DNA from: Sanguinoderma infundibulare
Lineage: Eukaryota; Basidiomycota; Agaricomycetes; Polyporales; Polyporaceae
Assembly (NCBI GenBank): GCA_032821775.1
Contig: JAVLRN010000001.1
Coordinates: 2,666,001-2,730,000 of the forward strand
Reading direction: 5' to 3'
DNA length: 64,000 nt
This document shows positions 34,594-47,636 of the stretch, one piece after another. Positions within the stretch are counted from its first letter, which is position 1. Every line of letters begins with the position of its first letter. Position numbers and translations under genes: made by a program. Under the pieces are notes generated by a model. That model worked only from the letters and a program-made list of their open reading frames with translations, did no database searches and had not been told where the DNA came from.

Positions 34594-37471
34594 TTACGGT
34601 CGGGGCCACATAATGTTCATCAACCACATGCCTCCCACTCCAATGAGCAGCTTTGTCTTCAACCCAGGCTTCCACTCCGAATCTCCATACCATACCCGGA
34701 AACCGGCAGAAGGGGGCGGTGACGAGCCTTCTGCTAGGCGGTCTATCCAGCGACGTTGGGGGCGCGCTGGCGTGTCGGGCTCCGGCGGTAGAGGGTTACC
34801 ATCGCGATCCTTCCATTCTTCATCCTGGTCTTGAGGGACCATGAAAATTACTTCTTGGCCCCCTTCGACTTGGGACATGGGGGGTGCCTCAGGCCTCCGT
34901 GAGCCAGCAGCGCTACCCTGCTGTGACGTCGTAGGCAACGATGCATTCTTCGGCGAGCCACATATCCAATTGGTGATCTCTCCCGTGGCTTTCGCCACAA
35001 GGTGGGAAACGTAGATGAAGATGATCGTGGTGAGAAGCAAGTTCATGGGTCCAGAGTGACGTCCAGGAAGGACCACCAGGATACCCTTGGTGTCACCGGC
35101 GAGCCAGAGGTGGTACTGGATAATGAACGTCTCGAGGGAGCATGTCCCGATGAACGCGAACAATCGCGAGGAACCCGAACGCAAAATCGCGTTCGCGTTC
35201 CGTAGCACGACAAACGCGCCAACGGGGAGGAAAGATACGTAGGGATGCCACCCGTTATAGACGAACTTGTTCGGCTGGGCGAGCTCGAAAGCGAAGAACC
35301 AGAGCAAGGTGACCGCCGACATCCCCGAGGCAATCTTGACGGTGAGCGGCCAATGAGGGTGGTCCGTGAGCCGTATCTTGATTACAGCGAGCGCGGTGAA
35401 CATCCCGAAGTACACGATCCAGAGGTCGAGGTTGACGCGGAAGGCCCACTCCCGAGCATCCCACCGGATGTCGCAGAAACGCTCGAGGAACTCGAACACC
35501 ATCTCCAGCATCCATTGCTGGCTCATGAACGTGGTTACTATGGCCATGGAGAGCAGCAGCTTGACCACTAGGAAGAGAGTGCGGTCGTTGTACTGCGCGC
35601 CGACAGCCATGGTCGCATAGATGATCAGATACCAAAAAGACACAAGTGGGGCAAAGTAGTAGAAGAGGTAGTCGGTGTTCATGGTGTACGCCAATAGCAG
35701 CGTGAGTAGGTTGAGGCGAACTAAGACCTGCCAGAATGGTTATGAATGCAACCGGGGACATAAAGATATCCGCGGGGCTTACTTGTGCGACGCGTAACAG
35801 CCCGAAATCACCTTTCTTGACGTAGAACATGGTATGACCATAGCCTGTCATGTACAGGTACGCAGCCACGAGGACTCGAATGGGGTTGTAGATACCGGAG
35901 ATCTTCGATGCGCCAGTGTAATGGTATATCAGGATTGCGACTGCCCGGAGGCGAGTAATGGTTAGCGTTCGGCGGGCAGGACGAGAGTGCGATGAACCGA
36001 CTTTGCATCCAACCCTTCCACTCGTCTGTCTGCTCCCTGTTTAGGAACCCGAGATCCTTGTCCACGCGCGTCACGGTGAGCAGTCCGAGGGCAAGGCTGA
36101 GGAGCATCAAGAATGCGAACGTCCAGGGGTCGAACTGCTTTTGCTCCTTCAACCAATACCCAGTGCGGTCCGCAACGAATATGATTGCAGAGGCGAAGCT
36201 GAACACAAGCGCAGGGACTTCGTCTTCCTTGATGAGGGGAAAGCCAGACGAACGAGGACCTAGTAAATCGAGGTCAGTTGGCGCGAAACAGACCGTCATC
36301 TGGAAACTCACTGAATCGACGGGCGAGCAGCCAATTCGCAGGACCCCAAAGGACGACTCCGGCAAGCAGCAGCAGGTGCAACGGGGCGGGCCAAGGGTAT
36401 GAACGACAGCAGGTCTTGTCAAATGGGAACTTCTTCGGCAATATATCATTGCACTGCAAGTTCAGCAGCACCTGCGCCTGCATGCCGATGACGAGGTCGG
36501 AGAAGTGTAGGCCATCCTCCGTCTGCGACGGGTCCAACATTTGGTTGAAGACGAGTGGCAATGACACCGGCAGGCCGGCGAGATGGGATATTGGAATGGG
36601 GAGGAATGAGAACGGATCGCGGAGCGCAGCCGGCTGGATTCTGTGGAGCAGATCCGAGTTCATAGCATCGACATCCGAAGCGTGCATGGAGGCTGCGCGG
36701 TCCCGCGAGAGCTTCGATGATACAACGTCCTCTACGGGAAGGATGACGACGCGATCTGCGAGAGGGTACCGTGCCCTCGAGATGGCCTCGAGAGTAGACT
36801 CCATGGTAGCTTCCCATGCAGGAAGGCCTCCGGAATCAGCATAACGTAGGTACCAGAGACCGGAACCAAGGACCAAGAGAGCGGGTGTATCTGAGGGCGG
36901 AGAACGCCCCGGAGGGTGCAAGAGACCTTGGGAGCGATTCAGGAACGGGTCCCAGTGGAAGGAGAGTTGGACGTCCGTATTGGATGTATAAGTGTAGTCC
37001 ATGTGCTTATGTTCGTCGTCTGGTGGGCCAGAGGGGAGCGACTTGTCGACAATGTGAGCGAACTGGAAGAACAGCTGTCGGGTGACGGAGTCCCCAGTGA
37101 AAACGACACGCCTTGACTTCATGCATGATGCGATGTCTTTGGGTTGGTACTGGTACATCATACAGCCTAGGATTGCACACGTCAATAGAAATGACGACCA
37201 CTCAAGGCGATCAAGACGCACCATTTGGCTGCCAATTTCGAAACTTGACATCCAACCATCGGCCCTCCGTGAGCAACGCATTACAGTGGAGTAGATCTGG
37301 GCGGTCTAGGACGAGCATGTCAGGGCTCCCCAACACGAGCAAATCGGCGCATGACGTACCAAGAATACCAAATCGTAGAAGCCCAAGCGCGACAGCTATG
37401 CCAACACATGCCCATGACAAGAAGTGCGGCCATAGAGGGTTGAGCGAGAACTGGAAGCGCTTGGGAGGCAT
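34594..37471 (-). CDS. CAS1: CAS1-family polytopic O-acetyltransferase
   Basis: Six exons: 37360-37471, 37222-37305, 36312-37166, 36002-36259, 35783-35940, 34594-35727; 866 aa. A signal-anchor helix at the N-terminus is followed by a lumenal SGNH-type domain with [15 protein letters not shown] (Ser nucleophile) and DGLHFSDLV (Asp/His pair). The C-terminal half is the 10-TM Cas1p acyltransferase domain ([69 protein letters not shown]). In Cryptococcus, Cas1 is required for O-acetylation of capsular glucuronoxylomannan; the human relative CASD1 acetylates sialic acid. Here it presumably acetylates a Golgi glycan. The tail is Pro/Gln-rich. Confidence 0.92.
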
Positions 37472-38176
37472 GACGTCTTGTCCAGTATATGATGTGCCGT
37501 TGCCCGGGTGTTTCAGCAGCTCGCCAGCATAAGAGACGCTTGATGTTGGTCGGGAGACAAGCACCGTTTTCCGGAAGACGTCGGCTTAGAGAGTGGGAGC
37601 TTGGTAGGAGGTGGAAGAAGGCAGAAGGGCACAATGGGCGGGCGCGTCTCCCTTGCAGACCGCCCCACTGCTGTGTTTCGGTTCGCGTGCACCGCAGGCT
37701 CGATCGCGAGTAAAGTGTCGCTGAGCCTGCGCTGAGGGGCCTGAGGACGGAAAGGGATGGCGGACAGATCCTTGAACGCGGCGGAACGTAGGGTTTAGAG
37801 ACAGAGTACAAGATACCTTCAATAGCTACATATGCAAACCAGACGATGTTGGCGCCCGTTTGGAATGGCACTCTGATGTACCGCGGCGTATGCAGCAAAA
37901 TTGTCAATTGTGTGCTGAGTACTCTTAAGTGCTATCTAGTTCTATCGTCCGCGATGGAACGTAGCTAGTATGCAACGCAAGCTAAAGGAGTCCGACAGTC
38001 CGTAACGAATACAGCCATTGTGGTATATACATATACTAATTGCAAGTCCGAATACGACGTGACAAGAGGAAAGTATGATGGGCCTAGATAGACCCTGATA
38101 TGTATGCAGTTCTGTACAAGTGAGGCACAGATATCAGTGAAGAACTTGGCAAAAGCCGCGCGATGCAAGACTAGAC
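37472..38176. other. Intergenic: CAS1 promoter and rhomboid 3' flank
   Basis: 705 bases between tandem minus-strand genes. A possible extra last exon of the rhomboid gene lies near 38077-38105 (see there). No other ORF or RNA supported. Confidence 0.5.
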
Positions 38177-39927
38177 TCACCCTTTGCAATGATTGTTGGA
38201 CGACGTAGGGATGCATGAGAGGTATCGACACCACGAACACGCTGCGTAAGGGTCGGACTTGTAGAAATTGCGGATGAGAACAACGAAGAGGACGATCGCC
38301 AGCGGGACAGCGATGAGTCGGAAGACAATCACGATTGTCCGGTGGCGGGTGGAAGGGCTGATGATTGGGTAGAGAGCCATGCCAACCAGGAGGCCCATGA
38401 GCAGACCGCCAAGATGAGCAAAATTGTCCACATCTAACGCGAAGTCCGTCAGCCGCAGGCTTTGACATGAACGTGGCATGCTCACAGGGAATGAACCCAA
38501 GGGCAACCCCGATGATCAACTCAATGATCATGAAGACGAGTTTCTTGCCAGGTTGGAAGGTGTACCTCCAGTGCGCGAAGAGGTCTACCCAGGCGACCTA
38601 AACAGACTATTCAGCTTACACCACTCCTGTTCATTCATGCATACACTTACAGCGACGGTTCCAAAGATTGCGCCGCTTGCACCCACTGATGGTGAACCGA
38701 CCAAAGCAAAGTTGCCGCCAAGAACATTACTGTTTCCTAGTCAGCGGAGATAGCATGAAGGGTACACAAAGGAGTCATACCCGAAGGTTCCAGCAGCAAA
38801 ATAGAGGATAAGGAACGCGATCGATCCCATCTCCCGCTCAACTTGAGCTGAAACGGTCATTTGCGCGAGCATGTTCAGCAAATAGTGAATCAAGCCAGCG
38901 TGGAGGAAGATGGGTGTTATGAACCTACAGACTAAGGATAAGCATTTCCACACTCACGCTCACATTTATCTAAAACACGCACCTGAACCACTGGTCCGGC
39001 ACTTCATTGTGGAAGCCTCCGAAGCCACAGACGTCTTCTAATGTGCACAACTGCGTTGCGGGGTTGGCTGTATTGTTGAGGCCTAACTCGCAGCATACGC
39101 TCAGCGGACATTTCAGAATGACAGGGAAACGGGTCAACACTGACAAGGAACGGTTGTCGTTGGGGGGAAGTCCGTAACGTTCTTCATGCATGGCGGGAAC
39201 CGCGCTCCGAGATGGATCAACGCCGAGGACGAGGGTCCGAGCATGGGATTCACGACAGGCTAGACTTGGGTCAGATGCGACCCGGACTGGATGGGATTGA
39301 TGCGCACCTTGAAAGAGAACGGCGACCCTTGGGCCTTCTGGTTCGTCACCAATTCGTAGATGAGAATCCCGAGCATCACGGCAGCCAACGCCCATGCTGA
39401 GACGCAGTATCAGACATGGCATACGGTGGGAGTGACTGGCGTACGCACATGTTATGGGGAACCTCTGGACACCAACGCCCCGCTTCTTGTCCTCTATACG
39501 CTGAGCCAAGGGATAGAGGCCGAAATACCTCTGGAACATGTTTGGTCTCTTATTCATCATCTCTGCTGACTTGCCGGCGGGGATGTTGAACGACTCCTCT
39601 GCAATATCTTCCTGAATTCAGCGGAGGAATCAGTACAACAGATGGAGGGGACATACCCATATCCTCATAACGCGTCTGGCGGGCATATTCGTGCGGCTGG
39701 TTGTATGTCTCGGGTTTGGGGGTGAACGGCTCGTCGAGCTGGGGCGCGGACGGGTCGGGACCACTTGCATGGTACTTGAAGTTCTCATCCGTATAGCTAA
39801 AGCGGTCTTCGGGCTCGTAGACCGGATTATGGAACTCATGGGATGAGCCGCTGGGTTCGTTCGCATGATCAAGGAGGGGCTTGGAATCGGACTCGGGGTC
39901 GTGATCGCCTTTGTGGGGACTCGACAT
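38177..39927 (-). CDS. Rhomboid family intramembrane serine protease
   Basis: Nine exons: 39657-39927, 39449-39607, 39308-39396, 39145-39259, 38983-39082, 38781-38924, 38651-38729, 38486-38597, 38177-38433; 441 aa. A long charged cytosolic N-terminus is followed by TM1 (WALAAVMLGILIYELV), a large Cys-containing loop, HAGLIHYLLNMLAQM, the catalytic Ser in SVGASGAIFG and the catalytic His in DNFAHLGGLLMGLL, both at the expected TM4 and TM6 positions. This is the secretory-pathway rhomboid type with an extended N-terminus. I ended the protein at the TGA at 38177; the same bases form a donor (GTGAGTC), and splicing to an acceptor at about 38106 would instead add about 9 residues. Confidence 0.9.
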
Positions 39928-40569
39928 TGCGGCTGGTCGTTACGAAGTGCGTCTATGGGAAAGCAGAAGACCAGAGAAGGAGAAGGAGTGAATGGCAGGA
40001 GAGCCGAGGAATGGGTGCAGAGGAGAAAATGGCGGGGCGCAGCAGGAGACGAGCATTGCGATGTGTACTATATGACAGGGCATGTGGCATGGGCCATGGA
40101 AGCTTGGCAATGGCATTGGCAATGGCTTCCGCTGCACGGCCATCGCCCACGCTCAGCCCACGCTCGAACTGCCTTCTCCACCCCGCCCCCTTCCCGCCTG
40201 GGCCCGCTCGTAATTCACATCCACCCCACACGTCCCTCATATCCTCCATAGAGCCGACTCCCTTCGTCCCGACGTGAAACTATGGTACACTCCACATATG
40301 AGTCTCAGCAAAACACAGGCAAGGCTCTCCTTGGCGACCGACCCAAAGAAGTGCTGCGCCGCGGCTGTGCCAGGGCAGCCGCCTACACCTGCGGGCCCGC
40401 GGAAGTAACCATTTGAGCGACTATCGCACGGCGGCTCCTCAGTTTAGCCGTCTCCTGTACACAAATCTCAAGTAGATTGCCCGTGCATACACTGCGCACA
40501 CCGATACAAGTACATATTTTCCGCCTCGCGATGTGATATAGGCAAGGATCCTGCATCCGAACATCCGGG
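39928..40569. other. Intergenic, nothing recognised
   Basis: 642 bases upstream of the rhomboid gene. It includes GC-rich C-runs near 40170-40230. No coding or RNA feature supported. Confidence 0.5.
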
Positions 40570-42916
40570 TCAGTCGATGGGCAAGCCTTCGCTTTCCTTC
40601 CACCTCGTAAGAAGAGTGTTGCTTGGCAAACCGAACGGGTCCACCACTTTGTGCGCAACTTCAGCCCCAGCAACTGGTAGGCCCTTAGGATCGAGGAGGC
40701 CAAGCTGCAAAGTAGTTTGGTGAGCCTCCATTGAAATGACGAGGCACTCAAAATAACCATGTGTCGCACTTGCACAAGAACAGACGCTTGGTCCCAATAG
40801 CTGTGATCGATGTAAATGAACGGTGCCGTCATCGCAGCGCAGCTGCACGCTTACATGTGTCTGCGTATCCGCACCATCAGTCACGACAACATGCCAGTAA
40901 GAAGAACGAGGCTTACTCGAAAGTCAACTTGTCTCCTCTGAACGCAACCACGCCGACAAGTGCTATCTCCAGCGGCTTGCCAGTAGGTTTGATGCCCGGC
41001 AAGAAGTAGTCGATCTCCTGAAAGAAGCATAAATTTCGTTAACTGAACATGCTTCTGAACGCGGGCATGTGTGATTCCTACTAACGGTCGTGTGAGTGCA
41101 CTTGAAGATCATCTCGTCGATGATCCTATCCGCGCCGACTACCGACACGGTAGCGCCAGTGCGTTAGTAAACCGGTACCGGTAGGCAGCCTTCCGGTGGA
41201 CGCATTGACGTACTCGTGCGGGATATGGTGATCAGTTCCGTATTCGGTGGCGTAACCTAATGAGAAAGCATTGTATTCACGAACAGCACATCTGCACAGC
41301 ATCGCGTAGAACTCACGTTCTCCCTGACAAAGTGGTACTGCGTCCCGCGTGGTCCGGTGCGAGTATCTTTCAGCCCCGGACAGTTGCTACGGATGCCGGG
41401 GGACGGACCTTGTAGAACCGGGAGAGCTCTTGGAACCCTACGCCCCCGATCATTGTGGCAACGTGGTTCACATACGGCGTCGAGACCTGCGGGCCAGAAC
41501 ATCCAGTCAGCCGGGGGCTGTTCAGAGGACTGCGGAGCGGCAACAGCTACGCACCATGGTGGCCATCGTCTCTTTAGAACAAGAACAGCGTGGAGGGACC
41601 ATCTCAGTTACATCACGGCCCGAAGACAGAACTACGTACTAGACGCATCCCGTTCTTCGAATTCCTGAAGCATATCATTAGCGCTGAAGACGCTCCTGAT
41701 TGAACCACCCTCGGATGTGGAGAACCCGAGAGGGAAACAAATTTGAACTCACGAAGTACGTGTGCCTCTCCCAGAGCTTCTCCAGCGGGAAGTGTGGCCC
41801 GAGCTCCCTCCGAAGCAGCTCGAGGGTCCGTGTGTACGAAAGGTTGTTCGCTGACCGCAGGTGAGGCGCGATCGTCTTGATCTTCCCGCTCGCGTGGTCG
41901 ATCGGAGGCCCAGCCTCGAACGGGAACGGGGGAGAGACCGAGACCAACGGGTACGTAAAGACGGTCACCGGGGGCGGCCGCGAGGTGGGGATGCCCGTCG
42001 CCTTCTGTTCCGCAATATCAAGGAGAGAAGCATGAAGGGCCTCTTGTTTGGCGGACAGGTGGAATATGGTACTGCAGACCATGATGTCATGAAGAAGTGC
42101 TCATACGAACAATGAATGAAAACTCACGGAATCGTCGTGCCATCGGCATTGTCGTAAAGGAGGTTCTTGCCGTTCTGGATTTGCGGACAGTAGTGTACGC
42201 AGGCTCTCAGCTTTCCGGCTTCGAGGATGGTGCCGGCGAAGGCTAGATCAGTGCTCTCTAGTCCGTACGTCAGGAGAGCCCATTCGGACTCTTTACCGAG
42301 TTTGGCGCGGAGTTCTGCAAACCCGGCGTTCAAACCCTCGATCGCGGTTGGGTAGTTTACAAGGACTACATCATAGCCCTCTTCGCTTAGCTGTCAAGGT
42401 AACCAATGAGTGAACGTCTAGATAGACACTCATAACGTACTTGTTGGCCCCAAGACGCCTGCCCGTCAGCAATGAGGAGGACAAGGGTCGGGGGCTTCGC
42501 TACGGATGCGATGGGGTTTGCGAATGTGTGAGACATCCTGGCAGACGTACTGGAGTTTGGCGTCGGACCTGCCAGTGCTTTATGCTGACAATGTTCCTGA
42601 GATCGATGAGAACATCTGAAACTGCGTGGGCATCTGCACCCGCGAGATAAGTCATCCTCTGTCTCTTTCGGGATCACATGCTTCCTAATATCTCCAACAG
42701 TTCAGTTCTCTGCAGACTCGCTTGAAAAAAGTACTTACCTGGTGTAGACGTTCAACAGGGGATCACGCGTTGCAAGCGCACATAGACACTGGCCGTTGAA
42801 GACCACGTTAACGCTGCGAAGACCCCTGTCGAGCTGGTCCCTAGCGGGTATGCAAAATGAAAATAAACAGCAGCAGAAGTATGTGTGTACATATCCAGAC
42901 GACAGCAATGCAACAT
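40570..42916 (-). CDS. Hydrolase-like / SnoaL-like two-domain protein with a frameshift
   Basis: Exons with consistent phases: 42441-42494, 42128-42390, 41753-42071, 41640-41664, 41555-41571, 41409-41486, 41317-41337, 41214-41256, 41086-41138, 40917-41017, 40770-40800, 40570-40704, preceded by 42551-42684, 42739-42840 and perhaps 42891-42916. The N-terminal half resembles a dienelactone-hydrolase-type alpha/beta fold (TLVLLIADGQASWGQQ, GYDVVLVNYPTAIEG, WALLTYGLESTDLAFAG, RACVHYCPQ); the C-terminal half is SnoaL/NTF2-like (VSTPYVNHVATMIGGVG, GADRIIDEMIFKCTHT, DYWDQASVLVQ). In the third listed upstream exon, coding similarity switches frame at about 42648; an ATG at 42655 could restart in the right frame. 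Function unknown. Confidence 0.68.
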
Positions 42917-42946
42917 TGACTAATATCCATCCCGTTTCGACGCTTC

Positions 42947-45900
42947 TCACGATACCAGCGTCGCGTCCCTGAGTTCTATCGGCGTGCCGCCGCCCGCCAT
43001 GCTCATCCGGCCTCTACTTCGCCCCGACGGTGCTCGTGTAAGCATCGTGACGTGCACGGCCGTGTTGAGCTTGATCGTCTTCTCCCCTTCTCCATCCTCG
43101 TCCTCTTCGCCCTCGTCAGGTGAGTACGGTGGTGGTGGGGGCCTGTCCTCCTCTTCCTCCGGCTCTGTCACCACAGGGCGCGTCCAGCGTGCGGCCGATA
43201 CGCTGCCGTCCACCCACTGGAGGGTCATCGGCCCAATGTCGCGCAGCTGCTTACTAAACTTCCAGCCCATCGCGCCTCTGTGTCCGAAGCTCGCACGACT
43301 CGTGCTCCGGCTGGAGCCGTCCACGCTCATCCGGTTCGTCTTTTCGTCGTTGAGACTCGCCGGCTTCTGCGGAAGTGCGCCAAGCATCCGTGGGTCAGAG
43401 GGGAACAGAAGGGGGAGCATGTACCGGGAGTCTAATAACTCTCCGAGCGGATCGGGAGCTTTGGCGGGTTCCCAGAGCATCTTCTCTTGTGTCCGGTCGA
43501 AGAGCGCGTCGATGGAGCGTTGAGCTGCGGACTCTATCGATGGCGCTATGGAGACTTGTTCTGAGTTGAGCTGTGCCTCGTGGAGCGACGGGGATGTGCT
43601 GCTCTCCTCCCGCTCCCTCTCGCGTTCTCCGATCTGAGAAACGTTCCAATCAGCAACTAGAGAACGTGACTGATGAGAGCAAACCCATCGTCACTTACCT
43701 CCTTGCGCAACTGCTCCACACCCATCTTGACCCGATGCCGCTCCCAGTCTTTCTGCAGCTGTTGTAGATACTGACTACATTCTTCGGTCATGCGACCCTC
43801 GTTGACTTCATACTTGTAATCTCGAACTGCACGGCGCATCTGGATATCGTGTTAGCGTCACGAGCCGAGATAATTTTCTCTATACAGACTAACTTGCAGA
43901 GGGTTGAGATGCTTCATGTTCTGAATAGTCGCAATGAGGTTGGGAAACTCGCTGATAGATGACAAGCACTACAAGGTCCGTTAGAACGCGCTTAGGCGCG
44001 GCAATCTTAGCCAAGGGACGCACCTGGAGCCACATCAGGAGATCATGGACAGGCGCAAAGTGCGAGCCGATGTTCTTCGGCAACTCCATGTTGCCTATCC
44101 ACTCTTCGATGACGCTCAGGTTCATACTGATTTGAACCGCCCGTGACCTATCGAGGGGAATGGTATACATGCCATCGGTCAAGACACTACAAATGTCAGA
44201 CTTACCGACAAAGATACTTTTTCCGCGTTAGCACCCGGTTAAAGATCTCGCCTGCTACGTCGTCAGCATGAGTGGCATAGAACGGACTTCGTAGCACTCA
44301 CATGACGCCCAATACATGACCTGAGACCAGAATTGGATGATCAGGGCAGGATTGATGCCAGACATGGTAAGGAGCATATGTAGGGCGGTCATGAATGAGA
44401 TGACATCTTTTGGAGAGGTTGGCGAATGTTGAGAATCAAATAATGACTGTAGGGGAGTGGCCGTCGATCCACCACGATTGCGAGTGAACGTCTGACGGAT
44501 GGAAGCAAAGCCTCGGGCGCTCTGTGGAGATGTCGAAGGTTGGGGAGAGGGGGGTCTGCTCGGTTGTGTAGGAGACATGGGAGCTCCGCCTCGAGGGGTG
44601 CTTGAGCCGGCAGCGCCATTCGCCTTCTTCTTGCCTCTGAACGATTGTAGAAACGACCATTCACCCTCGAACTGTATAGAGTCGAACTCGCTGGATGCTG
44701 GACAGTAATCCAACATTGCGGGGTCTAGGAGTTGGTCTATCCGCCGTTCCGCAAAGCGAATCACGAATACTGATTTGGGAATGAACTCTAGATCTATTTT
44801 CCAGATATAAACGCACATACCAAAGACGGAGTTCAGTATTTCCTCTATGAGCGACAGAGAACCGAGTGTTTCGCATGTCTGGTTGATCGCTCTGTCGCAG
44901 CGCATGAGATGTAGCCAAACGGTGGTGTTGTACAACCAAAATATTAGGTAAGTGGGGTCCTCGGCGTGGATCTGAAGATCGGCGGCTTAGAATCACACCG
45001 CGTGCACTTTGAGAGGTGCAAGGACTTACGAAGAAGACGTCTTCAATGGCATCGGTGGCACCTATGACCAGGTCCTCGACCCAGTTATCATCGCAGTTCA
45101 GGCACGCGAATCTGGTAAGCATGTATAGCGTGTTCGCGGGTTCGGCGTTTCGCAGCGCCGGTCGGAAGTCAGTAATCAGGGATTGATAGATGTTAGGCAG
45201 AGCCATCGGCGAGAACACGAGCATCGTCGAGAAATCAGGCGACGGCGTCTGCAGCTTGCTCTGAGAGACTACAACGAAACATATCATCAAGTAGACTTAC
45301 AAGCGTAGCCTCATTCGGTGCTTCGTCTTCGCTGTCCTCATCGGTATCGAGCGACAAGAGGGGATCTTGGTTTCCCCACCACCTGGGAGTAATACCGAGC
45401 ACCTTCTCAATATCCTCTTGGACATGCCTTCGCTTTCCCAGTCGACGCATACGCTTCTCGAAGCTTCGCCGCTGCTCTTCCATTCGACCGCCTGTCCAAC
45501 CCGCTTCTCGCATCGCTTCTTCCAAGAGTAGCGCAACATCTTCCCGACCGGGTACGGTCGAGTGCGCAGTCACGATGTCCAGCGCAGTCAATTGTCGCCT
45601 GGTGACAGCGAAGGGGGAAGCGCCATGTGTGAGCAGGTAGGACACCAGGGTGGGCGGAGAAAGCAGGGAGGCGTAATGCAGCGCGGTCCACCCAGCTGTA
45701 GTGATCAAGTCGACTATTGAGACACGCACAGGGGTCCACTTCGGCAATGGACGTACCATTGTCCGCAACATTGACGTCGCACCCTTCGGATGCGAGAAGC
45801 CTGACGCATTCCTCGCGTTCAATATCGCGTTCAGACTCGGCGCCGAAGCCAAGGATAGTAGTGCTGATCAGCCCGAGGCCGTCTTCGTCCTGCTTCGAGA

Positions 45901-46129
45901 GATCGACAAACTGCTGCGCGTGCGGATCCTGGAGGAGGAAGGACAGCAGGGTAAGATCTGCAAAGACGCATGCGCGAACCAGGCAGTGTGCTACGAGCTC
46001 TGCTTTCTGCGAGGGAGCGAGGCCGACGTCTGGTGATAACAGATCCAAGATCTGAGTAGTGGTCGGGTAGAGAGGCTGCAAGTCTGGCTCAACCGAGAAG
46101 TCGACGGGGGTATATGCAGTGCCGTCCAT
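42947..46129 (-). CDS. Ankyrin-repeat and DIL (dilute) domain protein
   Basis: Ten exons: 45757-46129, 45301-45695, 45030-45260, 44821-44971, 44302-44769, 44206-44251, 44024-44147, 43894-43968, 43699-43839, 42947-43633; 896 aa. Two ankyrin units are recognisable (QDEDGLGLISTTILGFG and AGWTALHYASLLSPPTLVSY). The central DIL domain has YLIFWLYNTTVWLHLMRCD, SFMTALHMLLTMSGINPALI, QFWSQVMYWASCEIFNRVL and NMKHLNPLQMRRAVRDYKYE. Such proteins occur across filamentous fungi; DIL domains are the cargo-binding part of myosin V, here without a motor, so an adaptor role in polarised transport is an inference. The C-terminus is acidic/Pro-rich. Start chosen at MDGTAYTPV; the frame is open upstream but has no ATG. 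Only 30 bases separate its stop from the inferred next start. Confidence 0.87.
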
Positions 46130-46519
46130 GCGGGTAGTGTCTGTGCGTGGCCGCGGTGTGACTTGTGCAAGGAGGTTGACAGAGACGGACAAAGCGTGTT
46201 CGCCAGGCTCTATGGGGATTGCACGCCGTTCGGCTCCGGCTGGTGTTGTACCAGCCGCGAGAGGTGACTGTACGGAAAGAGGGACTCTGCGGAGAGGAGA
46301 ATGGAGACTAGAGAAGGAATGGAGTCCGGGTGAGCATGAACGGTGTCAGGGATGGTAGTCTGCACCAACTTGCGGCACACTCGCTCTCCGGTATCCCTCT
46401 ATGCGCGCTTCCGCTACATTGCTCCACGTGCATCGCCAGGCGAAGACAAGTCTGCTACCTTGGGTTGACCTTGAGTTTTGCTTTCATTGCGACCTGCGTC
46501 CCTCCATACTCTCTGCGTT
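46130..46519. promoter_or_regulatory. Divergent promoter region DIL protein / RRP15
   Basis: 390 bases between divergent start codons. No specific element recognised. The open frame upstream of the DIL-protein ATG suggests its leader may contain a further exon. Confidence 0.5.
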
Positions 46520-47320
46520 ATGCCTCCCACAAAGCGGCAAAAGACCTCTGATGACGATATCTCTGAAGAGGAGAACGACGAAGAAATCCTTTCCGGTCGC
46601 GACGAAGACGCATATTCTTCCGATGCTGGATCCAGCTTTCACTCCAGCGAGCCGGACACGGAAGACGAAATCGCGGACGCGAAACTCGCAAAGTCGAACA
46701 AGACTTTGAAGCGGAAACGACGCGCGACGGATGCCGTGAACTTCGGTACGACTTTGCAGTCCCTCCTCACGACGGATGCCCCGGCGGCCCCTTTGTCGCT
46801 CAAACCCTCCGTTGCCAAGAAGCGGAAAGAAGAGAAGTTGGAGGCCAAGGGGAAGCATGTGCTCCAGATAGAGAAGAAGGAGCGGGAGGACCGGGGTCGG
46901 ATAACGGACGTGATTGGCGGGTGGGGAGGAGAAAGTGAGCGGGCTTTGAGAAAAGTGGCACAACGAGGAGGTACGTATTGTGTATTCCTACCATTCTTGA
47001 CACGCAGGCTAACGTGTGTGTTGCGCCTCCAGTCGTCAAGCTCTTCAACGCCATCCAACAGTCACAGGCCGCTTCAGCTGCAGCGGCCGAGGAACTGAAA
47101 TCACATCGAGGATCGGGTAAGCCCACCCTGCCCGCGCCCGCGATCCACGACAAAAAGAAGAAAGGAAAAAGGGACAATATAATTGGGAGAGGGAAAGAAG
47201 GTTAATTTATTCTTTATATTCCCCAAAGCCTTCCCTGCTCATATGCGTTTCGCAGCAACCCTTGCGAAGGATGATTTCTTGGATATAATCCGATCTGGCG
47301 GCATTGTGTCCAAGACGTGA
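46520..47320 (+). CDS. RRP15: RRP15, pre-60S ribosome processing factor
   Basis: Exons 46520-46970, 47033-47200, 47256-47320; 227 aa. The N-terminus is Lys/Asp/Glu-rich (KRQKTSDDDISEEENDEE); the Rrp15 core follows: NFGTTLQSLLTTDAPAAP, KKRKEEKLEAKGKHVL, EREDRGRITDVIGGWGGESE, RALRKVAQRGVVKLFNAIQQ, and the C-terminal AKDDFLDIIRSGGI. Rrp15 is nucleolar and needed for ITS-dependent 27S pre-rRNA cleavage. The last exon is short and easily missed because a TAA follows the second exon immediately if unspliced. Confidence 0.93.
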
Positions 47321-47636
47321 TGCATTAGCACGTAGCTTTGGGGTGACATTGGATGGTTCCGAGCGTTCGCGAAGCGTTCTTCGGTTGCCCCTTCCTCTGT
47401 ACTTTCCCGTACTGCCTGTTACCGACAACTACTAGAGTACACCCACTCGATTGTAGCAAGTTAATATCGTGCGCGACGGTTGTGAGCAAAGTCGTTGAGT
47501 ATGCTTTGGCGAGTGTGTTCGGCAAAACGGGCCGCACATTCCATTGGAGCGCTTGTTGTCGGCGTGTGATTTCGAGCTTGCCCTAAAGTGACCTCGTCTC
47601 ATAAAACTTCCGACGCCAGCTTTCGTCGTGTTCCAC
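47321..47636. other. Short gap RRP15 to GID8
   Basis: 316 bases between two genes in the same direction; it should hold the RRP15 terminator and the GID8 promoter. Nothing specific recognised. Confidence 0.5.

Noticed and set aside
42891..42947. Joining the DIL protein C-terminus to the hydrolase gene as one fusion
   Set aside because: The donor phase would allow it (LVS joined to DQLDRG), but the DIL frame ends in its own TGA and the two proteins belong to separate families, so two genes are simpler.
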